In this document: one piece after another, positions 8,904-19,541 of the stretch
How positions within the stretch are numbered: the first letter of the stretch is position 1
How the letters are laid out: every line of letters starts with the position of its first letter
Source: Alphaproteobacteria bacterium
GTDB lineage: Bacteria > Pseudomonadota > Alphaproteobacteria > Paracaedibacterales > VGCI01
DNA length: 64,000 nucleotides
NCBI GenBank assembly: GCA_016869075.1
Contig: VGEY01000001.1
Coordinates: 1 to 64,000, forward strand
Reading direction: 5' to 3'
Program-made: the position numbers and the translations under genes
The notes under the pieces: generated by a model
The model's input: the letters and a program-made list of their open reading frames with translations, nothing else
The model's database searches: none
What the model was told of the DNA's origin: nothing

Positions 8904-10376
8904 TTAGTGCGTTTGCGCCAAATCACCAAAACGAGTGAGACTTCCATCAAAATAAAGGCGCACATTTCCCACAGGACCGTGACGTTGCTTTGCGATAATG
9001 ACTTCAGCTTGGTTGGCAATCCTATCCATATGGGCCTGCCATTCAGCATGCTTTTCTGTCCCTTCAGGTGGTTGGCGGCGTATTTCGTAATACTCTTCAC
9101 GAAATACAAACATCACCACATCCGCATCTTGTTCAATAGAGCCAGATTCCCTCAAATCTGCCAACTGCGGACGCTTGTCCTCGCGCTGTTCTACGGCACG
9201 AGACAACTGTGAAAGAGCAATCACAGGAACGTTCAACTCCTTCGCAAGTGCCTTCAGAGCACGCGTGATATCTGAAATTTCTTGAACACGATTATCCCCT
9301 TTACGGTTTGATCCTCCAGATTCCAGGAGCTGAAGATAGTCAATAACAATGAGCCCTAGGTTTTCTTGTCTTTTTAAACGCCGTGCGCGTGTACGCAAAG
9401 CTGAAACGCTTAAAGCAGGCGTATCGTCTATGAACAAAGGAATACTACTGAGTTCGCGGCTTACCTGTACAAAGGTTGGGAAATGCTCTTCCTTGACTTC
9501 TCCCCGACGAATTTTGTCTGATGATATTCCAGATTCGGAAGCTAAAATTCTTGTGGCCAATTGTTCAGCAGACATTTCAAGGGAAAAAAAGCCAACAGAA
9601 GCCCCGCTTTTATTTTTATTCAGATATGCTTTTGCTGCATTAAAAGCCATATTGGTTGCAAGAGCAGTCTTTCCCATAGAAGGACGACCGGCAATGATGA
9701 GTAAATCTGAAGGGTGGAGTCCACCCAAGCATTTATCTATATCCGTCAAACCAGTCGTAACACCGACCACGTGGCTGTCGCGCTTATAGGCAACTTCAGC
9801 CATCTCGATAGCCTCAGTCAAAGCCATTTGGAAGCTTTTAAACCCGCCAGAGGCTGAGCCTGTTATTGCCAAATCAAAGAGCTTTTTCTCTGCATCTTCA
9901 ATCTGTTGGGCTGCATTAAGGTCTAGCTCATGGGTCCGAGCATTTAGGACCATATCTTCCCCAATTCCCATAAGCTGCCGGCGTAAGTAAAGGTCATAAA
10001 TGAGCCGCCCATAATCCCCCACACTGATGACGGACACCACGCCTTCTGCCAAATCAATAAGATAGCGTGCCCCCCCAACAGGCTGCAAAGCTTCATTCTT
10101 ATCAAAATAATCCTTTAATGTTATGGGATCTGCAACCTGACCACGATCAATAAAACGAGCAATTGCCTCAAATATTTGGCCATGAATCCCATCAGCAAAA
10201 TGATGAGGGAGTAAAAAGTCGCCCAAGGCTTCATATGAGCCATTATTAAGCAACAAAGCCCCCAAGAGAAGTTGTTCTGCTTCAAGATTATAGGGAGGCG
10301 CCTCCCCTTCTCTATGAGAAGACTGATCCACTAATGAAACCTGATTACTGTGTACGATTGTTAATTCTCGAGCCAT
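8904..10376 (-). CDS. dnaB: Replicative DNA helicase DnaB
   Basis: The hexameric helicase that unwinds DNA at the replication fork. The 490-residue product has the DnaB N-terminal domain ('YNLEAEQLLLGALLLNN', residues ~29-45), then the RecA-like core with Walker A 'GRPSMGKT', 'FFSLEMSAEQL', Walker B 'LIVIDYLQLL', and 'ALSQLSRAVEQREDKRP', ending in the usual arginine-finger region. Length is normal and no intein is visible. It is divergent from the exported protein gene at 10487, with 110 bases between the two starts. Confidence 0.97.
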   Translation of the reverse strand: MARELTIVHSNQVSLVDQSSHREGEAPPYNLEAEQLLLGALLLNNGSYEALGDFLLPHHFADGIHGQIFEAIARFIDRGQVADPITLKDYFDKNEALQPVGGARYLIDLAEGVVSVISVGDYGRLIYDLYLRRQLMGIGEDMVLNARTHELDLNAAQQIEDAEKKLFDLAITGSASGGFKSFQMALTEAIEMAEVAYKRDSHVVGVTTGLTDIDKCLGGLHPSDLLIIAGRPSMGKTALATNMAFNAAKAYLNKNKSGASVGFFSLEMSAEQLATRILASESGISSDKIRRGEVKEEHFPTFVQVSRELSSIPLFIDDTPALSVSALRTRARRLKRQENLGLIVIDYLQLLESGGSNRKGDNRVQEISDITRALKALAKELNVPVIALSQLSRAVEQREDKRPQLADLRESGSIEQDADVVMFVFREEYYEIRRQPPEGTEKHAEWQAHMDRIANQAEVIIAKQRHGPVGNVRLYFDGSLTRFGDLAQTH

Positions 10377-10486
10377 AAATATATTTGTACCAGAATAATG
10401 TTGATTTTGAATAGCCCCGTTAACTCCCTTTTAAGAGAATTTCACTCATAATAGGCCTAGGACATTAATGAATCATTGGAACAAAA

Positions 10487-11554
10487 ATGTATAAATACCT
10501 TAATACATGTCTTTTAGTATTGGTACTCCTAATTGCAGGGACTTTAAATATAAAAGGAATGGGGGGGCCCTTTCCTTCTCCTTATGCATCAACAACATCC
10601 AGTGACAATCCAACTTACCGCATGTCCAACCAACAAAGAGACGCCGTTAATAGAGCCTTTGCAAATGCTCAAAACGCAGTTCGGCAGAATCATTCTTTAT
10701 GTAGCAGCCGTGGAGATTGCATAAAACTGGATACAACAACTCTCACAAGCTTTGTTAACAGCAATCCAAATCATCCTGCACGCCCTTACTTTGAAGATAT
10801 TTTAGGACGTATTCGCTATGATGTACCTCGCCAAAAATTTGGAACTGAGTGGGTCATTTATCAAAACCTCTCCGCCCAGCGTCAGCAAGAATTTCGGGAT
10901 GGCCTCCGAATTGTCCCTTTTCAACCACAATTGGTTCGAGCAGCTTGGGGATCACAGTACATTTCAACCCCGGCGTATTATAACAAAGATGATGTTCTGA
11001 CCTCTTTGCTTCAGGAAATTTCTCAAAGCCACCGAAATTGCTATGACTATATTGGTTGCGTAAGTTCAGACCAACAGATAATTGGGAGCTTTATTAATAA
11101 ATTAGCTCCCGGTGATCCTGTACGTGACGCTCTCACCCGCCTGAGCTATACTATTGATTTTCTTTCAAAAAGAAAAGTTTTCGATACTGACCTATATTTA
11201 AGATTACATAATCCCTTAAATCCAGATTGGTATGACACTTTTCGAAAGAATAGGACAAAAGAATTTGCGGGATACGGCCTTACAGAATGGCAAAATGTTA
11301 TTAGATATTCTCGCCCAACTCGGTGGTATTCTGCACGCGTTACAAATGGGACTCCCTCAAGACAACAGCCTGCTCAACCACAATATAATCAACAATCCTA
11401 TTATGGACAGCCATCTTATAGCCATCAACCGCCTTATGGCCAACAACCATCCTATAGTCAACAAGCTCCAACTTTCCAGCCTGCGCCTTCTCAAAAACTT
11501 CAAAAGGATCAAGATTGGTTTGGTCGCGTTCAACGCATCATGAAAGTTTGGTAA
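10487..11554 (+). CDS. Exported protein with a Q/Y/P-rich low-complexity tail; function unknown
   Basis: Not recognised. The 355-residue product starts with a signal peptide ('YLNTCLLVLVLLIAGTLN', residues ~4-21). Residues ~50-300 contain two similar halves: 'SLCSSRGDCIKLDTTTLTSF' with 'HPARPYFEDILGRIRYDV' and later 'HRNCYDYIGCVSSDQQIIGSF' with 'DPVRDALTRLSYTIDFL', suggesting an internal duplication with one Cys pair in each. The last ~60 residues are a low-complexity tail with recurring 'YGQ', 'SYSQ' and 'QQP' steps. The mature protein should be periplasmic, surface-exposed or released. It stands alone between dnaB and the oxidase operon and converges on ctaE. Confidence 0.72.
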   Translation: MYKYLNTCLLVLVLLIAGTLNIKGMGGPFPSPYASTTSSDNPTYRMSNQQRDAVNRAFANAQNAVRQNHSLCSSRGDCIKLDTTTLTSFVNSNPNHPARPYFEDILGRIRYDVPRQKFGTEWVIYQNLSAQRQQEFRDGLRIVPFQPQLVRAAWGSQYISTPAYYNKDDVLTSLLQEISQSHRNCYDYIGCVSSDQQIIGSFINKLAPGDPVRDALTRLSYTIDFLSKRKVFDTDLYLRLHNPLNPDWYDTFRKNRTKEFAGYGLTEWQNVIRYSRPTRWYSARVTNGTPSRQQPAQPQYNQQSYYGQPSYSHQPPYGQQPSYSQQAPTFQPAPSQKLQKDQDWFGRVQRIMKVW

Positions 11555-11565
11555 GAACTCGTCTC

Positions 11566-12441
11566 TTACTGAAGGGGGACATAACCCCACCAATAGATGG
11601 ATACAAATAAAAATAACCAAACAACGTCTACAAAGTGCCAATACCACGCAGCAGCTTCAAAGCCCACGTGATGGTCAGGTGTGAACTCAGAGCGGTAGGC
11701 TCTAAACCAACTAACAATGAGAAAAAGCGTCCCCACGATGACATGAAATCCATGAAATCCAGTCGCCATATAAAATGTCGATGGATATATTCCATCTTTT
11801 ATTGAAAAAGCCGCATGACCATATTCAATGGCTTGAACAGTTGTAAACAAAATGCCTAAACAAATCGTGATTCCTAGCCCCCGGAGTACATCCTTCTTGT
11901 TATTTTCCAATAGTGCATGATGAGCCCATGTAATAGTGGTACCTGATAAGAGCAAAACCAACGTATTAAAATAAGGTAAGTGAAAGGGATCAAATGGAAC
12001 AATGTTCTTAGGAGGCCAAACATGCCCAGTAGCTTCTGTTGGATCTAAGGCAGCATTGAAATAGGCCCAAAAAAATGCAGAAAAAAACATAATTTCAGAG
12101 CAAATGAAGAGCAACATACCAACCCTCAAACCTCTTTGTACAGCTTCGGTATGAACGCCAGGTGTGTTTCCTTCACGAATAACGTCGCGCCACCAACCAA
12201 CGAGTGTTAACAACAACATGAAAAAGCCAACAAGAAAAACCTTCTTGTCAATGTTGTGCATGGCCAAAACACCCCCTATGGCTAAAACCATAGAGGCTAA
12301 ACCACCAACAAATGGCCAAGGACTGGGATCAACTATATGAAAGGGATGCTTGGTTGAAAGAGTTGCGAGGTCTTCTTGTTCCAACTTCCATCCTCCTTTA
12401 GAATTGTCAATAGAGGGAAAATCCTTCTCAAAATTGGTCAT
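11566..12441 (-). CDS. ctaE: Cytochrome c oxidase subunit III
   Basis: Third core subunit of the aa3-type oxidase in the inner membrane; it stabilises the proton-uptake path. Seven hydrophobic helices are readable, with the conserved 'HPFHIVDPSPWPF' near the N terminus, 'CSEIMFFSAFFWAYF', 'HALLENNKKD', 'GFHGFHVIVGT' and the C-terminal 'YWHFVDVVWLFLFVSIYWWG'. The ATG at 12439-12441 has GGGAG just upstream and gives a normal length (291 residues); longer reading into the upstream gene is not needed. It is the last gene of the oxidase cluster but is separated from ctaG by the peptide-binding protein gene. Confidence 0.95.
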   Translation of the reverse strand: MTNFEKDFPSIDNSKGGWKLEQEDLATLSTKHPFHIVDPSPWPFVGGLASMVLAIGGVLAMHNIDKKVFLVGFFMLLLTLVGWWRDVIREGNTPGVHTEAVQRGLRVGMLLFICSEIMFFSAFFWAYFNAALDPTEATGHVWPPKNIVPFDPFHLPYFNTLVLLLSGTTITWAHHALLENNKKDVLRGLGITICLGILFTTVQAIEYGHAAFSIKDGIYPSTFYMATGFHGFHVIVGTLFLIVSWFRAYRSEFTPDHHVGFEAAAWYWHFVDVVWLFLFVSIYWWGYVPLQ

Positions 12442-12491
12442 GACGCTCCCATTCTTACGCTCCATCACCAGTATAACCAGGGAAGTGAATT

Positions 12492-14420
12492 TTACCCTAC
12501 TAAATTTTTCAGCCAAGAAGTAAAGCGGGAAAAAGTGGAAGGTTTTTCAGTGTTTTCTGCTTGGGAAGACGTGTCTGAAGTAGGGTGTTTAGACCACCAC
12601 CATTCCAAAACATTAGTCCCAACCATCGGGTCAAAGGTTGGATACTCAACCCGATCTGCCCAATAAGCCCAATAAATCGTATTGTCATAATATTTGGGGA
12701 CAAAATAATGACTACACATCACCACACGATCAAGGGCATGAACAGCTGCTGTCAGTTCTTCCTTAGTTCTTGCTCCTGCCACTTTTTGAGCCAACGCTTC
12801 TATAATTGGGTCCTTCATACCAATGTAATTGCTGCTCCCTTTAACGTCGGCGGTCTTTTGACTAAAATAGTAAACCTGTTCATTCCCTGGACTTAAACTA
12901 TTCGACCATAGATGTGATATCATATCAAAATCAGAATTCATTACTCGTGCTTCATATTGGACTGCATCGACGAATCTCAATTTCATTGTGATACCAAGTC
13001 TTTGAAGATTTTGACGGAATCCATTTAAGAATTTTTCTAACCTAGGATCTTTATACATATATTCAAAAGTGAGAGGTTCGTTTGTATCCTTATTCACACG
13101 GCGTATTGTTTCTTGCTTGGTGATAGGATCTTTTTGAACAACGATTATCCATCCTGCCTCATTCAAGAGTTTGTCAGCGACTTCTAAGTTTGCACGCGCA
13201 TCTCCATCCCCTTTTGTCATGGGCGGAACGAAACCTGTTTTAATAACTTCCGCCGGCAGAGTATCACGATAGGGTTCTAATAATTTCAATTCTAAACCTT
13301 CTGCAGGCCCTTTATGAGCAAGAGGGGTGTTAGAAAACAAACTTGTTACGCGCTCATAATCTCCGTTGCATAGAATTTTATTGGTCGTCTCCCAATCAAA
13401 TGCTTTTCCAATGGCTTCTCGAACACGGATATCTTTGAAAAGAGGACGTCGCATATTAAAAATTGACGTGCGAACAGTCACGGGACGCTTATGCTTCATT
13501 CCAACTTTTTTAATTTTCCCTGAATTGACAGCAGGAATATTATACCCATCACGCCATTGTTGTGTATTCACTTCAAAAAAGACATCAAATTCGCCAGCTT
13601 TAAATGCCTGGAACTGGGCTTCAGCATTCTTATAATAATCAATTTGAATAATATCAAAATTATATCGTCCGCGGTTAACAGGTAAATCAGCAGCCCAATA
13701 ATCTTTAACCCGCTCATACTTAACAAACCTGCCAGGCTCAACATCAGAAATGCGGTAAGGACCGCTTCCTAACAACGGAGTCATTCCCGTTTCACGGAAA
13801 TCTTTCCCTTCATACTGCGCCTTTGAGAAAACGTGAAGCATTGCTGTAATAAGTGGAATTTCTGGGTCATACTTTCCTTCATTTTTTTGAAAAGTTAGTT
13901 TAATAACCCGAGGATCTAAAATTTCTATTTTTTCAATTTTTCCATAATACTGGCGATAGCGGGGCAATCCTTGTTCTTTAAGCATTTCATAACTAAATTT
14001 TACATCTTCTGCTGTAATGGGGGTCCCATCATGAAAGCGTGCATTGGGATTAATATAAAAAGTAATGGTGGAATAGTCAGGAGCAAGATCTGCTTTCTCT
14101 GCAATTAAGCCATAAAGGGTAAAAGGCTCATCCACTGCACGGGTCATAAGAGGATCAACAGTGAGAGAGTTGCTCTGCATTGAAATAACAACTGGTGGAA
14201 TTCCCTTAGCAATATATTGGTTCAAAGAATCAAATGTTCCCATTGCCCCCATTTTTAATTTTCCTCCTTTGGGTGCATCAGGGTTAACATAAGAAAATGC
14301 CTTAAAATCAGCTCCATACTTTGGCGTTCCAAAGCGCGCAAGACTTGGGGAAGGATCTGCTCTGAGTGCAGTTATTGTAAGAGTCGCTATAAAAGCAATA
14401 TTCTTAATAAGTTTCTTCAT
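12492..14420 (-). CDS. ABC transporter substrate-binding protein, family 5 (YejA/oligopeptide type)
   Basis: A 642-residue periplasmic binding protein with a signal peptide (residues 1-~22). It carries the family 5 landmarks: 'DAPKGGKLKMGAMGTFDSLN' (~49-68) typical of the YejA-type subgroup, 'DVKFSYEMLKEQ' (~143-154), 'LGSGPYRISDVEPGRFVKYER' in the middle and 'IRVREAIGKAFDWE'. Such proteins deliver peptides or microcin C-like compounds to an inner-membrane ABC permease. No permease or ATPase gene is nearby. The ATG overlaps the ctaG stop as ATGA, so the gene is embedded in and coupled to the cytochrome oxidase operon, an odd place for it. Confidence 0.88.
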   Translation of the reverse strand: MKKLIKNIAFIATLTITALRADPSPSLARFGTPKYGADFKAFSYVNPDAPKGGKLKMGAMGTFDSLNQYIAKGIPPVVISMQSNSLTVDPLMTRAVDEPFTLYGLIAEKADLAPDYSTITFYINPNARFHDGTPITAEDVKFSYEMLKEQGLPRYRQYYGKIEKIEILDPRVIKLTFQKNEGKYDPEIPLITAMLHVFSKAQYEGKDFRETGMTPLLGSGPYRISDVEPGRFVKYERVKDYWAADLPVNRGRYNFDIIQIDYYKNAEAQFQAFKAGEFDVFFEVNTQQWRDGYNIPAVNSGKIKKVGMKHKRPVTVRTSIFNMRRPLFKDIRVREAIGKAFDWETTNKILCNGDYERVTSLFSNTPLAHKGPAEGLELKLLEPYRDTLPAEVIKTGFVPPMTKGDGDARANLEVADKLLNEAGWIIVVQKDPITKQETIRRVNKDTNEPLTFEYMYKDPRLEKFLNGFRQNLQRLGITMKLRFVDAVQYEARVMNSDFDMISHLWSNSLSPGNEQVYYFSQKTADVKGSSNYIGMKDPIIEALAQKVAGARTKEELTAAVHALDRVVMCSHYFVPKYYDNTIYWAYWADRVEYPTFDPMVGTNVLEWWWSKHPTSDTSSQAENTEKPSTFSRFTSWLKNLVG

Positions 14421-14956
14421 TTAGTAGGCTTCCTTTGTTTGTTATATTTAAAAAAAGTATATGAGAGCGTTATCGTTTTTACATCTTTCAAATCTGGGTC
14501 GAGCGCAAAATCTGAATCAATAAAAAATTGAACAGGCATCTCGACTTTTTGTTGAGGGGATAATATCTGCTCTTCGAAGCAAAAACAAGCTACTTTGTTG
14601 AAATAAACTGCTGCTTTGTCAGGCGTAACATTATACGTTGCCATTCCACATATAGGCTTGTCAGAAAAATTTTCTGCCTCAAAAAAGGCAAGGGCATTTT
14701 CACCCACCTTAACTTTCATTTCTGTCTGTTGAGGACGAAACTGCCAGGGTAAATCTCGATGCACATCAGCATTAAAACGTACTGTAATTTCACGGTCCGT
14801 CACTTTTCCTGAAGGCGCACTTGCAATTTGAGGCGTCCCTCCATACCCAGTTTTTTGACAAAATAATCTATACAGCGGTACAGACGCATAGGCCATTGCA
14901 AGCATAGTGACCACAATGCTGATCAGCAAGACACGCATATGACGAGGGGCAATCAT
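14417..14956 (-). CDS. ctaG: Cytochrome c oxidase assembly protein CtaG/Cox11
   Basis: Inserts copper into the CuB site of subunit I. One N-terminal membrane helix (residues ~8-26) is followed by a periplasmic immunoglobulin-like domain. It has 'YRLFCQKTGYGGTPQ' (~28-42) after the helix and the copper-binding 'KVACFCFEEQIL' (~121-132) with the CxCF core, both diagnostic of Cox11. Length of 179 residues is normal. The start overlaps the preceding 37-residue gene by ATGA and the stop overlaps the next gene the same way, so translation is coupled along the operon. Confidence 0.96.
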   Translation of the reverse strand: MIAPRHMRVLLISIVVTMLAMAYASVPLYRLFCQKTGYGGTPQIASAPSGKVTDREITVRFNADVHRDLPWQFRPQQTEMKVKVGENALAFFEAENFSDKPICGMATYNVTPDKAAVYFNKVACFCFEEQILSPQQKVEMPVQFFIDSDFALDPDLKDVKTITLSYTFFKYNKQRKPTK

Positions 14957-15066
14957 TGACCCAATCGCACAAATGTAATGAGATAAAGCAAAATCGAAAA
15001 TCCGGCCAACACATAAAGAAGCGCTAGGTTTCTCTTCGTAAGATTTGAATGGTGGTTTGGTTTCAT
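14953..15066 (-). CDS. 37-residue single-helix membrane protein between ctaB and ctaG (CoxF-like position)
   Basis: A short frame (ATG at 15064-15066, TGA at 14953-14955) overlaps the ctaB stop by ATGA and the ctaG start by ATGA. The product has a basic N terminus ('KPNHHSNLTKRN') and one hydrophobic helix ('LALLYVLAGFSILLYLITFV'), then ends 'RLGQ'. Many alphaproteobacteria have a tiny membrane protein gene at exactly this spot in the oxidase operon, often labelled CoxF or hypothetical. The double overlap and good helix make it a real gene. A role in oxidase assembly is inferred from position only. Confidence 0.8.
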   Translation of the reverse strand: MKPNHHSNLTKRNLALLYVLAGFSILLYLITFVRLGQ

Positions 15067-15974
15067 AAAACGAGTCGATCCACTGTTAAAGCAAGGAACA
15101 AAACAAACAAATAGAATATTGAATATCCAAACAAGCGCAGAGAAACTTTAGTGTCCTCATCATACATCACTTGTCCAGCCAGCGCGAGAAAAATACTTCC
15201 TAATCCTAACGCTATTATACCATACGCCCACGTCGCCATCCCAATAAAAGAAGGCACAACGCTACAGACGACGAGCAAGGACGTATAGAAAAATATTTGA
15301 CGCTTAGTTGCTTGTAGTCCAGCTACAACTGGTAACATGGGTACTTTTGCTCGAGCATAATCATGATGACTATAAAGAGACAATGCCCAAAAATGGGCTG
15401 GTGTCCATAAGAAGATAATTGCGAACAAAATCCAAGCTTCAAAGGGGGCCGTATGGGTGACAGCAGACCATCCTATGACGGGTGGGAGGGCACCCGCTGC
15501 TCCTCCGATCACAATATTTTGTGATGTCCATCTCTTCAAGAGCATCGTATAAACGATGACATAAAATAAGATGGTGATGGCCAGCAAAGAAGCTGCAAGC
15601 CAATGGATTGCAACTGCCATCGTAATCACAGATGCAAAACTTAAGATAACCCCAAAAGCCAAAGCACTATCAGGATTTATGATTCCAGACGGAAGTGGTC
15701 TCTTTTGTGTACGCATCATCAGAGCATCAATATCACGATCCCACCACATATTAAGACACCCCGCAGCGCCTGCACCAACCGCGATGGATAAAATTGCCGA
15801 AAAGGCTAAAAGGGGATGGATATTTCCTGGAGCCATGAGCAACCCGCATAATCCTGTGAAGATGACCAAAGACATAACGCGGGGTTTTAGGAGAGCTATA
15901 TAGTCTTTAACGTCAGCATCCTCCCCATCTGTTTCGATCAGGGAGGAATGATAGGGTTGAGATAAATCAATCAT
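15063..15974 (-). CDS. ctaB: Protoheme IX farnesyltransferase (heme O synthase)
   Basis: Attaches a farnesyl chain to heme B, making heme O for the aa3 oxidase. A multi-pass UbiA-fold prenyltransferase: 'LLKPRVMSLVIFTGLCGLL' near the N terminus, the Asp-rich prenyl-diphosphate motif 'NMWWDRDIDALMMRTQKRPLP' (shown in part; D-x-x-x-D), and 'FLWTPAHFWALSLYSHHDYARA' (in part) in the second half. I place the start at the ATG at 15972-15974 ('MIDLSQ'), 13 bases after the ctaD stop; a longer reading would overlap ctaD. No heme A synthase (ctaA) is in the window. Confidence 0.95.
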   Translation of the reverse strand: MIDLSQPYHSSLIETDGEDADVKDYIALLKPRVMSLVIFTGLCGLLMAPGNIHPLLAFSAILSIAVGAGAAGCLNMWWDRDIDALMMRTQKRPLPSGIINPDSALAFGVILSFASVITMAVAIHWLAASLLAITILFYVIVYTMLLKRWTSQNIVIGGAAGALPPVIGWSAVTHTAPFEAWILFAIIFLWTPAHFWALSLYSHHDYARAKVPMLPVVAGLQATKRQIFFYTSLLVVCSVVPSFIGMATWAYGIIALGLGSIFLALAGQVMYDEDTKVSLRLFGYSIFYLFVLFLALTVDRLVL

Positions 15975-15987
15975 AGATAGGAAATTT

Positions 15988-18406
<2,419 letters not shown>

Positions 18407-18485
18407 CTCATTATATCTACACACATCTCATATATTCATATTGTGACGTTAAGCCTTACAGGAGACAAGAGGCTTTTAACAACTC

Positions 18486-19541
18486 TTATTTTCTTGGCTG
18501 AAAATATTTTTCAATAGCTTGCGGCGTCACATCTTCGAGCCTTGCTGGATTCCATCTCGGATTTTTATCTTTATCAATAAGAAGCGCACGAATGCCCTCA
18601 TAAAAATCATGCCCTTCAGCACAATGTTGACTCACCTGAAAATCAAGCGTTAAAACTTCTTTAAGAGTACGCCCTTTTGTGTGGCGTAAAAGCGCAAGTG
18701 CTAATTTTAAACTCGTTGGAGATTTCTTCTCCAACTCTTCAAGCCATTGATCAGCGACTGGATTTTTTGCATCAAACAAAGCTTCCATGATCTCCTCGAC
18801 GGTATTAAATGAAAAACATTCATCAATTAGATTTCGATAGTTTTGAAGAAAACAATCGCTTTGTCCTCCTGCATAATTTTGAAGAACATCATTCATTTCA
18901 TCAATGGACTTTGTGCATGTTAGCTCTTGATATGTTTGCATCATCTCTTGAGAGGCTAAGCGGTGCGTTGCCAAACCGGCATAAAGGCAATCTTCCGCAG
19001 CAATTGTACTTCCCAAAAGAGCAAGATAAGTACCAATTTCACCTGGGCAGCGATTTAAAAAGAAGTTTGCCCCAATATCAGGAAAAAACCCAATCGCCGT
19101 CTCTGGCATCGCCATGCCTGTTTTCTCTGTAACAAGCCGATGACTTCCATGAATGGAAATCCCTAATCCGCCCCCCATGGATAGTCCATCAATAAAAGAG
19201 ATGTAAGGTTTTGGAAACATTTGAATCATATAATTCAAAAGATATTCCTCTTGAAAAATGGAGCAGATATAATCTTCATCTCCCTTTAACCTGGCGTCAT
19301 AGACTGATCGTATATCTCCACCTGCGCAAAAGGCTTTATCATGGGTGCTCATGAGCATCACACAGTGGATTTGGGTATCGTCTTTCCAACTCACAAGGAG
19401 ACGCGTTATTTCCCGAATCATAGAAAGAGAAAGCGCATTCAAAGCCTTGGGGCGATTCAGCATCATCACACCAGCATGGCCATCCTGCTTAGAGATGATT
19501 TCTTTTTCCTCAACACTATAGAAGGAGGCACTGGTCATCAT
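18486..19541 (-). CDS. 3-hydroxyisobutyryl-CoA hydrolase
   Basis: Crotonase-fold thioesterase of valine breakdown that frees 3-hydroxyisobutyrate from its CoA ester. The 351-residue length and sequence fit the HIBCH subgroup: 'MLNRPKALNALSLSMI' (~27-42), 'KAFCAGGDIRSVYDARLKGD' (~69-88), 'FIDGLSMGGGLGISIHGSHR' (~114-133), 'MPETAIGFFPDIGANFFLNR' (~144-163) with the catalytic Glu and Asp. The start codon overlaps the acyl-CoA dehydrogenase stop (TAATG), so the two genes are translated together and probably act in sequence. Confidence 0.93.
   Translation of the reverse strand: MMTSASFYSVEEKEIISKQDGHAGVMMLNRPKALNALSLSMIREITRLLVSWKDDTQIHCVMLMSTHDKAFCAGGDIRSVYDARLKGDEDYICSIFQEEYLLNYMIQMFPKPYISFIDGLSMGGGLGISIHGSHRLVTEKTGMAMPETAIGFFPDIGANFFLNRCPGEIGTYLALLGSTIAAEDCLYAGLATHRLASQEMMQTYQELTCTKSIDEMNDVLQNYAGGQSDCFLQNYRNLIDECFSFNTVEEIMEALFDAKNPVADQWLEELEKKSPTSLKLALALLRHTKGRTLKEVLTLDFQVSQHCAEGHDFYEGIRALLIDKDKNPRWNPARLEDVTPQAIEKYFQPRK

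Noticed and set aside
9349-9789. A 146-codon frame on the strand opposite dnaB
   Set aside because: It lies entirely within the conserved DnaB core and has a basic, motif-free translation; it is a shadow frame.
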